Shown here: positions 1 through 5,530 of the stretch, piece by piece | Layout: each line of letters begins with the position of its first letter | Position numbering within the stretch: position 1 is the first letter of the stretch | Assembly: GCA_018725485.1 (NCBI GenBank) | Contig: QLUP01000064.1 | Span: 1-5,962 of the forward strand | DNA length: 5,962 nucleotides | DNA from: Candidatus Lithacetigena glycinireducens | GTDB taxonomy: Bacteria > Coprothermobacterota > HKB111 | Direction: 5' to 3' | Position numbers and translations under genes: made by a program | The notes under the pieces: generated by a model | The model's database searches: none | What the model saw: the letters and a program-made list of their open reading frames with translations, nothing else | Told to the model about the DNA's origin: nothing

Positions 1-76
1 CAATACCGAAAGTTCCGCTGGTTACAGATATGCCTTTTTCGTTTATTTTTTTAATTTTTTTCTCGCTGATACCCAT
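1..76 (-). CDS. Partial open frame at left edge, possible continuation of the GAF gene
   Basis: An open frame enters from the left edge and stays open back to a TGA at about 103-101, with an ATG at 76. The 25 visible residues start MGISEKKIKKINEKG and continue ISVTSGTFGI. It overlaps the 3' end of the GAF gene by 26 bp in another phase. No convincing Shine-Dalgarno precedes the ATG, so it may be either a translationally coupled next gene or the displaced C-terminal part of the GAF protein. Removing one A from the A7 run at 61-55 would fuse the two frames. I do not recognise a family in 25 residues. Confidence 0.3.
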   Translation of the reverse strand, partial: MGISEKKIKKINEKGISVTSGTFGI

Positions 77-680
77 ATAAATTAAGGGGCTCTGATTTGA
101 TCAGTGAAGAAGAGACCCTTATCATTGCTTCTTGCTCGGAAAACTTTTTTTGAAGTTCCTGGTAGTGATAGGCTCTCTGAATGTTTATGGCAGAAAAGGC
201 AGCCAAAGATTTTAACCAGATGGTATCTACCTCGGAATAAAAATTAGGCTCTTTTTTGTCAACGGTAAGCAGGGCAACTAAATTGTTATTAACGAAGAAT
301 GGTATTCCCATCCAGGACCTGATTTTTCCTATCCGGGCTTTATCCTGCAGGTAATCAAACCGGGTAACATCGCTAACCACCACCGGACCTCCCTTTTTCA
401 TTACATCGAGATAGGGAAGGTTGTCTAGGCCAAAGGATAAATTAAGTACTGCTTTTTCTTCTTCAGGGTCAAAACCCCTGCAGGCAACTGCCTGTAGCTT
501 ATCGGTAAACTTGATGAAGATGGTGGAAGAATCATAAGCAATCACCTTCTCGAGAAAGTCGAAGATAAGGTTATAGGTATCAGTAAGAGACGAGACGGGG
601 GCAAAAGTTGAAGCTAACTCATGACAGAAATGACATTTAGGAGATACGGTATCTGCATCTAAATTCATATTTTCTCCCAT
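51..680 (-). CDS. GAF-domain protein
   Basis: This is a cytoplasmic sensory-type protein of 209 residues with no signal peptide or membrane segment. Residues about 29-170 form a GAF domain, shown by the strand-helix pattern and the typical segment SWMGIPFF (122-129) followed by LVALLTVDK and a short FYSEVD helix start. The GAF ligand is unknown. The N-terminus has CHFCH (16-20), a CxxCH arrangement. The tail (about 172-195) is a charged helix of the linker type that usually leads into an output domain, but none follows: the frame stops at TAA between two A7 runs. The gene may therefore be a stand-alone GAF protein, or a receptor broken by a frameshift. GAGG at 692-689 lies 8 nt before the chosen ATG. 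A second ATG at residue 5 has GGGAG 5 nt upstream and is also possible. It follows thiL by 82 nt and has its own promoter, so a link to thiamine is not implied. Confidence 0.8.
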   Translation of the reverse strand: MGENMNLDADTVSPKCHFCHELASTFAPVSSLTDTYNLIFDFLEKVIAYDSSTIFIKFTDKLQAVACRGFDPEEEKAVLNLSFGLDNLPYLDVMKKGGPVVVSDVTRFDYLQDKARIGKIRSWMGIPFFVNNNLVALLTVDKKEPNFYSEVDTIWLKSLAAFSAINIQRAYHYQELQKKFSEQEAMIRVSSSLIKSEPLNLYGYQREKN

Positions 681-704
681 TTTTCCTACCTCGTATCGTA
701 AGAT

Positions 705-716
705 GTTTTGTAAAAC
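705..716. repeat. Small inverted repeat at the GAF gene transcription start
   Basis: GTTTTGTAAAAC is a 5-bp inverted repeat around a central GT. It overlaps the expected start of transcription from the extended -10 at 732-724. The position would suit an operator, but the element is short and AT-rich and could be chance. Confidence 0.2.
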
Positions 717-723
717 TTTGCTA

Positions 724-732
724 ATTATAGCA
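724..732 (-). promoter_or_regulatory. Extended -10 promoter of the GAF gene
   Basis: Read on the minus strand this is TGCTATAAT, a perfect sigma-A-type -10 with the TGn extension. No good -35 hexamer is present at 16-18 nt, which fits an extended -10 promoter. The expected start is near 717, giving a leader of about 37 nt. The same nine bases occur before the secreted-protein gene at 5454-5462. Confidence 0.55.
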
Positions 733-740
733 TTAACAGT

Positions 741-759
741 AAGAACCGAAGGGTTTCTT
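741..759 (-). terminator. Hairpin after thiL, weak terminator candidate
   Basis: On the minus strand AAGAAACC, loop CTTC, GGTTCTT can form a 7-bp stem with one bulged A. It lies 3 nt after the thiL stop codon. The following bases (ACTGTTAATG) are not a U tract, so intrinsic termination would be inefficient. It may mark the end of the thi operon or protect the 3' end. Confidence 0.3.
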
Positions 760-762
760 CAT

Positions 763-1767
763 TCATATATCTTTAAAATGATCCCAGCCCTGGGGAAAAA
801 GGTTTATCTTTTCCTCAAACTTGTTTTGTAGAGTTATTTTCCGATAATCATCAGTTATCTCGCCGATTATTGATATTTCAGTGCCTCTATTCACTTTTAC
901 CTCATTTTTGATCATTTCGGCCTTTTCGGGATTAGCGGTAAAAATAAGCTCGTAGTCTTCACCACCATTTAAAAAAAGTTTAAGAGTTTCCTCGCCTAAA
1001 ACCCCTGCTGCCTGACTTAAAGTATCTGCAATGGGAAAATCCTTCTCCCATAATAAAGCACCAGCTGAACTCTCTTCCAGGATATGCCCCAGATCCTGCA
1101 AAACTCCATCACTTACATCTATCATGGAGGATACTTCAGGAAAACTGGCAATAATAAGCGCTTCTCTGAGTCTCGGGGTAGGAGATAGGTGTGCACCTGT
1201 TAGTTCAGGGAAGTCATTAATTTTATTAGCATGAAGAAGTTTTAAGCCAGCTGCTGACCTGCCAGGATGGCCGGTTATAAGAATTGAATCACCCTTCTTT
1301 GCCCCTGACCGAAGCTTGAGATGTCTCTTCTTTACTTCACCGAGAAGGGAAATATCCACGGTTAAAGGGCCCTCTGTTCGGGAAATATTCCCTCCCACTA
1401 TAGTCACTCCCCACTTATTACCTTCTTCCATAAAACCGCGATAGAGTTCTCGGAGAAAGGAAAGTTCTGTTTCCTGGGGAAGTATCAAAGAAATCAGGGC
1501 ATAAGTGGGAACCCCTCCCATAGAAGCTATATCGCTGACATTTATAGCCATTGACTTTTTTCCCAGAAGATAAGGGGTGGTAAAAGAAAGTAAAAAATGA
1601 ATACCCTCCACCTGGGTATCACAGGTAAATAATAAGTATTTGTGCCTGCTTAGATTTATAACCGCGGTATCGTCGCCTACTCCACGGAAAACCTCAGGAT
1701 TTTTCCCCTGTACCCATTCTTTAATATAGGAGATTAATCCAAATTCACCAACCTGAGATATTTTCAT
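763..1767 (-). CDS. thiL: Thiamine-monophosphate kinase ThiL
   Basis: It phosphorylates thiamine monophosphate with ATP to give thiamine diphosphate, the last step of cofactor synthesis, in the cytosol. The 334 residues match the family's usual length and the AIR-synthase/PurM-like fold. Visible family motifs include the N-terminal GEFGLI (7-12), GDDTAVI (31-37), DTQVEGIHF (50-58), NVSDIASMGG (76-85), IVGGNISR (123-130), IDVSDG (216-221) and NGGEDYEL (267-274). The Asp-rich segments are those that bind Mg2+-ATP in the family. The start overlaps the thiE stop as ATGA. There is no clear Shine-Dalgarno, which points to translational coupling with thiE. It is the last clear thiamine gene of the operon. 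Nothing in the sequence suggests damage. Confidence 0.97.
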   Translation of the reverse strand: MKISQVGEFGLISYIKEWVQGKNPEVFRGVGDDTAVINLSRHKYLLFTCDTQVEGIHFLLSFTTPYLLGKKSMAINVSDIASMGGVPTYALISLILPQETELSFLRELYRGFMEEGNKWGVTIVGGNISRTEGPLTVDISLLGEVKKRHLKLRSGAKKGDSILITGHPGRSAAGLKLLHANKINDFPELTGAHLSPTPRLREALIIASFPEVSSMIDVSDGVLQDLGHILEESSAGALLWEKDFPIADTLSQAAGVLGEETLKLFLNGGEDYELIFTANPEKAEMIKNEVKVNRGTEISIIGEITDDYRKITLQNKFEEKINLFPQGWDHFKDI

Positions 1768-2423
1768 GGTAGGTAGAGATCAATTATGCTTCTCAATTTA
1801 GTGGTAGCTTTGACCATATCTTCAGCCCAGGCTACGGCAGCTACCACCGCTATACCTTTTACACCTGTTTCCAATACCTCGGTAATATTATCTTCGGTTA
1901 TACCACCAATGCCAATAATCGGTATCCTGGATAAAGAAACAGCCTCTCTTAAAACCTCAAGGCCTGAAGGCGGGGCAGCATCAGGTTTTACCTCATATAC
2001 AATCCTTCCGCCATAAATGGGACCAAACCCTATATAATCTGCTCCCTCCGCGATAGCTTTATTTAGTTCTTTCATATTGGAGGCTGAAGCTCCATATATT
2101 TTATCTTTACCCCATATATGGCGAGCCACAGGAATGGGTAAATCAGTTTGCCCAAGATGGACCCCATCAGCATCCACAGCCATGGCTATGTCTAACCTGT
2201 CATTTACTACAAAATAAATTCCTTTTTTAGTAGTGATTTTCCTGATTTCCCGGGCAACTTTATACATTTTAAGAGAGGAAGACTGTTTATCACGATACTG
2301 TATCAGGGTGGCTCTCCCCTCACAGCCAGCCATAGCCACTTCCAGATGGGTTCGATTGGGTGTATTTCCTTCATCGGTAATAACCTGGAATTTAAGGTAG
2401 TTATTAATATCTACAGCAGTCAT
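1764..2423 (-). CDS. thiE: Thiamine-phosphate synthase ThiE
   Basis: It condenses HMP diphosphate with hydroxyethylthiazole phosphate to form thiamine phosphate and PPi. The 219 residues fit a TIM-barrel ThiE. Visible are LIQYRDKQ (40-47, the Q, R and K of the pyrophosphate site), VNDRLDIA (73-80, metal-binding Asp), DADGVHLGQTD (84-94), GASASN (111-116) and PIIGIGGI (168-175), a phosphate-binding loop. The oddity is the loop after GFGPIY (132-137). ThiE normally has a PTxTK or PTGSKPD stretch there to hold the thiazole phosphate, but this protein reads GGRIVYEVKPDA, longer and without the Thr. TenI, the related thiazole tautomerase, is the alternative, but the intact pyrophosphate site and the operon favour ThiE. 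The gene overlaps the end of thiD by 20 bp, and its own ribosome site is weak. Confidence 0.93.
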   Translation of the reverse strand: MTAVDINNYLKFQVITDEGNTPNRTHLEVAMAGCEGRATLIQYRDKQSSSLKMYKVAREIRKITTKKGIYFVVNDRLDIAMAVDADGVHLGQTDLPIPVARHIWGKDKIYGASASNMKELNKAIAEGADYIGFGPIYGGRIVYEVKPDAAPPSGLEVLREAVSLSRIPIIGIGGITEDNITEVLETGVKGIAVVAAVAWAEDMVKATTKLRSIIDLYLP

Positions 2424-3270
2424 TATCGGTTTTCTTTGTTATAACATTTATCATTTTATTCTCTGTTCGGGGTAAAAAAGGAGCTAAATGGTTTAGTGGG
2501 CCAACCCCTCTTCCTATCTGCAAATCACTTGACAACTTAAGGATGGTAGTTAAATACTCTTTAGCATTTTCCACCGCTTCCGGTATACTCAAACCCTTAG
2601 CCAGGTGAGCGGTTATGGCTGAAGCAAAGGTACAGCCAGTTCCGTGGGTGTTGGTAGTATTGACCCGGGGAGCGCTTAGTTCCAGGAAATTCTGTCCATC
2701 GTATAACAGGTCAATACTCTGGTCTCCCTCCAGGTGACCACCTTTTATTACCACATTTTTAGGACCTTTTTGGTGAATGATTCTGGCTGCTTTCTTCATT
2801 TCCATAAGAGAATGGATACTGATTCCGGAAATTACCTCAGCTTCAGAGATATTTGGTGTAACGACCAGGCATAAAGGTAATAGAGCTTCCCTAAGGATGT
2901 CTTCTGCTTCCGACTTTAACAACCTGTCCCCACCTTTAGCTACCATCACCGGGTCCACCACCAGTTTATTTACTTTATACTCCCTCATTTTTTGGGCAAC
3001 CATCCTGATAGTGCTGGAATTGGAAAGCATACCGGTTTTTATCGCATCAGTTCCCATATCCTGAAATATTGAATCTATCTGCTGGCCAATAAATTCCGGT
3101 GAAATATCATAGATTCCCTGTACTCCCAGGGTATTTTGGGCTGTTAGAGCGGTAATCACGCTCATGCCAAACACCCCCAGGGCAGAAAAAGTTTTTAAAT
3201 CCGCCTGGATACCCGCGCCACCACCCGAATCAGAACCGGCAATAGTCAGAGCTAAGGGTATTCTATTCAT
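2404..3270 (-). CDS. thiD: HMP/HMP-phosphate kinase ThiD
   Basis: It phosphorylates hydroxymethylpyrimidine and then HMP phosphate, giving the HMP-PP used by ThiE. The fold is ribokinase-like. Motifs in order are [20 protein letters not shown] (9-28), AQNT (44-47), KTGMLS (78-83), [14 protein letters not shown] (105-118), TPNISEAE (138-145), KGGH (176-179) and the anion-hole and catalytic segment [11 protein letters not shown] (209-219) with Cys213. At 288 residues it is somewhat longer than typical ThiD. The extra part is a polar tail of about 20 residues whose codons overlap the start of thiE. GGAAGG sits 6 nt before the ATG and lies inside the last codons of thiM, only 2 nt separating the two genes. 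The role in salvage fits the thiM neighbour. A fused ThiE or ThiN domain is absent. Confidence 0.97.
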   Translation of the reverse strand: MNRIPLALTIAGSDSGGGAGIQADLKTFSALGVFGMSVITALTAQNTLGVQGIYDISPEFIGQQIDSIFQDMGTDAIKTGMLSNSSTIRMVAQKMREYKVNKLVVDPVMVAKGGDRLLKSEAEDILREALLPLCLVVTPNISEAEVISGISIHSLMEMKKAARIIHQKGPKNVVIKGGHLEGDQSIDLLYDGQNFLELSAPRVNTTNTHGTGCTFASAITAHLAKGLSIPEAVENAKEYLTTILKLSSDLQIGRGVGPLNHLAPFLPRTENKMINVITKKTDNDCCRY

Positions 3271-3272
3271 GC

Positions 3273-4112
3273 TTAACCTTCCAGGTAGAAGACCTTGCTC
3301 TTATCAATAATATCAACAGCTTTTAAGTTGAATAAGGAATCAAAGAGGGCTATTTTAAAGCTCTGGGGTCCAAGAGCCTGATGAGCAGCTATTTCAGCTG
3401 CTATTTCAGCTGCTATTTCAAAAGTGACTAAGCCGGCTATGGTACCCAGGAAGTAATCATCGGTCACACTACAAAACGAGGCGATAGCTGTGGTTGCCAT
3501 ACAGCCGGTACCGGTTATGGTCCTCATCCAGGGATGACCATTATCAACAACTACGATTTTATGCCCATCGGAAACAATATCCCTTCCACCGGTGGCAGCT
3601 ACTACTGCACCTATTAGCTTAGCTGTGTTTAGAACCATCCTTTCTAGACCAGAAACTTCGCCAACCGACTCCACGCCCTTTACTACACTTTCCTGCCCAA
3701 CGAGCGCAGCTATTTCTCCTGGATTTCCTCTTAAAACAGATATACTTACTTCCTGCAGTATCTTCAAATTACTTTCAGTACGGAAACGGGTTGCTCCAGC
3801 TCCTACCGGATCCAGCACTACTGGTATTTTTAATTCGTTGGCTTTTTTGCCTGCCTTAATCATAGAGGTAACCCATTCCCGGGATAAAGTCCCGGGGTTT
3901 AAAACCAAGGCTCCAGCTAAACCCACCATTTCTTCTACTTCCTCTTCAGCATGAGCCATCACCGGTAGTGCTTTGTAAGTTAGGGTTAAATTGGCCGTGT
4001 CGTTCATAACCACAAAGTTGGTTAAATGGTGAATTAAGGGTTTTTCTATTTCAATTTTTTTAAATAAAGAAGGTATTTCTTCAATTAACTCATGGGCTTT
4101 CCTTAAATGCAT
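3273..4112 (-). CDS. thiM: Hydroxyethylthiazole kinase ThiM
   Basis: It phosphorylates 4-methyl-5-(2-hydroxyethyl)thiazole with ATP so that salvaged thiazole can enter thiamine phosphate synthesis. It is a ribokinase-like enzyme of 279 residues from the chosen start. Motifs counted from that start are [18 protein letters not shown] (27-44), [13 protein letters not shown] (50-62), LNPGTL (71-76), [13 protein letters not shown] (99-111), GNPGEI (129-134) and [10 protein letters not shown] (199-208) with the catalytic Cys204. AGGAGG (4124-4119) is 6 nt before ATG 4112 but abuts the in-frame ATG at 4118, so 4112 is preferred. The segment normally ending in a GASP-like motif reads YKALPVM, a mild departure. 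Near residues 232-243 the protein has EIAA three times in a row, from a 12-bp tandem repeat. It is the first gene after the TPP riboswitch. Confidence 0.96.
   Translation of the reverse strand: MHLRKAHELIEEIPSLFKKIEIEKPLIHHLTNFVVMNDTANLTLTYKALPVMAHAEEEVEEMVGLAGALVLNPGTLSREWVTSMIKAGKKANELKIPVVLDPVGAGATRFRTESNLKILQEVSISVLRGNPGEIAALVGQESVVKGVESVGEVSGLERMVLNTAKLIGAVVAATGGRDIVSDGHKIVVVDNGHPWMRTITGTGCMATTAIASFCSVTDDYFLGTIAGLVTFEIAAEIAAEIAAHQALGPQSFKIALFDSLFNLKAVDIIDKSKVFYLEG
3384..3419. repeat. Three 12-bp tandem units inside thiM
   Basis: On the plus strand the unit AGCTGCTATTTC is present twice (3396-3407, 3408-3419), after a first copy with one base changed (3384-3395, AGCAGCTATTTC). It encodes three EIAA blocks in a helix of ThiM. 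The unit length is a multiple of three, so copy changes keep the frame. Confidence 0.9.
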
Positions 4113-4118
4113 AAGCAT

Positions 4119-4124
4119 CCTCCT
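4119..4124 (-). promoter_or_regulatory. Shine-Dalgarno of thiM, deciding the start
   Basis: AGGAGG on the minus strand touches ATG 4118 directly and is 6 nt from ATG 4112. Only the second spacing suits a ribosome. GGAGG can also pair with UCUCC at 4146-4142 (four Watson-Crick pairs and one G-U), which would hide the site in the riboswitch off state. Confidence 0.7.
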
Positions 4125-4141
4125 AAATAATTATTGCCCGG

Positions 4142-4159
4142 GGAGATTTCAGAACCTGA
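4142..4159 (-). promoter_or_regulatory. Riboswitch expression platform (antiaptamer and anti-SD)
   Basis: On the minus strand UCAGGUUC (4159-4152) is complementary over 8 bp, with one G-U, to GAGCCUGA (4196-4189), a conserved aptamer segment. It can instead form a local 5-bp hairpin UUCAG-GUU-CUGAA (4160-4148). UCUCC (4146-4142) can pair with GGAGG of the thiM ribosome site. These competing helices would link TPP binding to ribosome access. The pairing is seen in the sequence; the switching mechanism is inferred. Confidence 0.5.
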
Positions 4160-4244
4160 ACCAACTACCTACGCTGGGATTATCCAGATCAGGCTCAAGG
4201 GTTGGCTTTTTTACCTCTCAGCCGAGTTTCGGCACCCCTGTGGC
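4160..4244 (-). ncRNA. TPP riboswitch (THI element) controlling the thi operon
   Basis: The minus strand carries the conserved THI-box blocks: AGGGGTGCC, a P3 stem GCCGA/TCGGC with a tiny loop, GGCTGAGA, ACCCTTGAGCCTGATC, CTGG-ATAATC-CCAG (P5) and GCGTAGG. P2 forms from GGGT with ACCC. P1 is weak: CCAC pairs with GTTGG only with a bulged T. The aptamer binds thiamine diphosphate. About 40 nt separate it from the thiM start, with no stem followed by a U run, so control of translation is more likely than termination. It lies directly before thiM, the expected place. Confidence 0.95.
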
Positions 4245-4254
4245 ATTTAATTTT

Positions 4255-4291
4255 ATCATATATTTTAATTAATGAAATTTGTTAGTGGTAA
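4255..4291 (-). promoter_or_regulatory. Candidate promoter of the thi operon
   Basis: The AT-rich DNA just before the riboswitch holds, on the minus strand, TTACCA (4291-4286), an 18-bp spacer and TAAAAT (4267-4262). Another possible -10, TATGAT, is at 4260-4255. Either would start transcription some 5-12 nt before the aptamer. Neither pair is close to consensus. Confidence 0.35.
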
Positions 4292-4307
4292 AATAGTATA
4301 TTAATTT
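4279..4307 (+). promoter_or_regulatory. Weak promoter candidate for the peptidase gene
   Basis: TTGTTA at 4279-4284 is followed, 17 bp later, by TAATTT at 4302-4307. The -10 is poor. The gene must have a promoter here because the neighbour is divergent, and the two promoter regions overlap in about 50 bp of AT-rich DNA. Confidence 0.25.
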
Positions 4308-4339
4308 ATGCAACCTACTTAATACAGGAGGTCTAAATA

Positions 4340-5407
4340 TTGGACAGACTTAAGTTATTTAAAGAGTTAAGTGAAGTTTCCGGAGTTCCCGGTTACGAAG
4401 ATGAAGTCAGAAAAGCTATCCGTTGTTTCGCACCCGAAGGGACAAACATAGTGGAAGACAAATTAGGTTCCATCATCCTGGAGAAAAAGGGTACTTCAGA
4501 TTCTCCCAAAATCATGTTTCCCGCCCACATGGACGAGATAGGTTTTATGGTACGGACTATTGACAAAAACGGGTTTATCCGTTTTCTACCCCTCGGTGGA
4601 TGGTGGGATCAGGTTATCATATCCCAGAGAGTTGTAGTTCATACCAAAAAAGGTCCGTTGTTAGGAGTAGTAGGCTCTAAACCACCTCACTTAATGCCAC
4701 CTGAAGAAAGAGACAAGATGGTAAAAAAGAAAGATATGTACATTGATATTGGGGCTACTTCCAAAGAAGATGCTCTGGAGATGGGAGTATCAATTGGTGA
4801 TTCCATAACCCCCTATTCTCCTTTTACCACTTTGAATAAAGAGCATTTATTCCTCGGTAAAGCCTGGGATGACAGGTTGGGTTGCTGTCTATTTCTGGAA
4901 CTTATGGAAGAACTTAAAGAACAACCCCACCCCAATACCATTTATGGCGCAGGAACGGTTCAGGAAGAGGTAGGACTCAGGGGTGCTTACACTTCCGTTA
5001 GAGTGGTTAATCCTGATGTAGCTATTGTTCTGGAGGTAGCTATTGCTGGAGATACTCCGGGTATTAAGGAAGAAGAGTGTCAGGTTGCGATGGATAAAGG
5101 TCCATCTTTACTGGTTTATGATGCCCGCATGATTCCCAACCTTAAATTGAAAAATCTAGTAATCGAAACAGCAGAAAAGGAAAACATCCCTCTTCAACTG
5201 GATGCCATGGAAGGTGGAGCCACTGATGGAGGAGTTATCCACCTGCACGAGAAAGGTGTGCCTACCGTGGTGTTAGGCGTCCCCACCAGATATATTCATG
5301 GCCACCAGGGCTTCTTTAGCCTGAACGATTATGAGAACACCCTTAAACTTATAAAAGCCTTGGCTATGAAGTTAGATAAGGAGACTGTAGAAGGTTTAAT
5401 CAAATAA
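4340..5407 (+). CDS. M42-family metallo-aminopeptidase
   Basis: This is probably a cytosolic two-metal exopeptidase of the M42 group (glutamyl/deblocking aminopeptidase, FrvX/YsdC/TET type) that trims short peptides; the group usually forms large oligomers. The 355 residues are the family's normal length. Visible are AHMDEIG (62-68, metal ligand His63), GKAWDDRLG (173-181, bridging Asp177), QEEVGLRGA (208-216, catalytic and metal Glu209-Glu210), LEVAIAGDTPG (231-241, Glu232), GATDGG (293-298) and RYIHGHQG (317-324, metal His320). The central part (about 70-165) is the PDZ-like dimerisation domain of the family. Translation starts at TTG 4340, with AGGAGGT (4326-4332) 7 nt upstream. It is divergent from the thi operon and probably unrelated to it. 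Some M42 members were annotated as cellulases, which is not supported here. Substrate preference cannot be read from the sequence. Confidence 0.95.
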   Translation: MDRLKLFKELSEVSGVPGYEDEVRKAIRCFAPEGTNIVEDKLGSIILEKKGTSDSPKIMFPAHMDEIGFMVRTIDKNGFIRFLPLGGWWDQVIISQRVVVHTKKGPLLGVVGSKPPHLMPPEERDKMVKKKDMYIDIGATSKEDALEMGVSIGDSITPYSPFTTLNKEHLFLGKAWDDRLGCCLFLELMEELKEQPHPNTIYGAGTVQEEVGLRGAYTSVRVVNPDVAIVLEVAIAGDTPGIKEEECQVAMDKGPSLLVYDARMIPNLKLKNLVIETAEKENIPLQLDAMEGGATDGGVIHLHEKGVPTVVLGVPTRYIHGHQGFFSLNDYENTLKLIKALAMKLDKETVEGLIK

Positions 5408-5453
5408 GGGTTAAATCTGAAAATATTAAGGAGGGGGTTGTTTTTGTTTGATA

Positions 5454-5462
5454 TGCTATAAT
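5454..5462 (+). promoter_or_regulatory. Extended -10 promoter of the secreted-protein gene
   Basis: TGCTATAAT is a perfect -10 with TGn extension. The region 16-18 bp upstream is G-rich and has no good -35. The expected start is near 5469, leaving a leader of about 60 nt. It is identical over nine bases to the promoter before the GAF gene. Confidence 0.6.
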
Positions 5463-5467
5463 CCAAT

Positions 5468-5487
5468 TGAACCCTTGGCTGGGTTTA
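5468..5487 (+). terminator. Short hairpin after the peptidase gene, at the 5' end of the next transcript
   Basis: TGAACCC, loop TTGGCT, GGGTTTA forms about 7 pairs including one G-U. The following TTCGTCTTATT is only partly T-rich. It may be a weak terminator for the peptidase mRNA 60 nt downstream of its stop. Because the predicted start of the next transcript falls at its base, it may instead be a 5' stem that stabilises that mRNA. Confidence 0.35.
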
Positions 5488-5530
5488 TTCGTCTTATTAA
5501 TTAGAAACTAGAAAAATGGAGGCATAAAAA

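Noticed and set aside
1982-2024. A pair of compensating frameshifts in thiE explaining the odd loop
   Set aside because: Shifting the frame after GPIY soon meets a stop (TGA), and I could not recover PTxTK in another phase, so the loop is taken as real.
3384-3419. The tandem 12-bp units as a CRISPR or an integration site
   Set aside because: There are no spacers between units, they lie in a coding frame, and the encoded EIAA helix fits the protein.
1031-3954. Several plus-strand open frames within thiL, thiE, thiD and thiM
   Set aside because: They lie opposite conserved enzymes whose motifs are all intact on the minus strand, have low-complexity Ser/Thr-rich translations, and lack ribosome sites.
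4142-4160. The TTCAG-GTT-CTGAA hairpin as an intrinsic terminator of the riboswitch
   Set aside because: The stem is only 5 bp, AT-rich, and is followed by AUCUCCCC rather than a U run.
5408-5453. A small gene using GGAGGGGG at about 5430 as ribosome site
   Set aside because: Only a short frame without a suitable start codon follows, and the G run lies in the -35 area of the next promoter.
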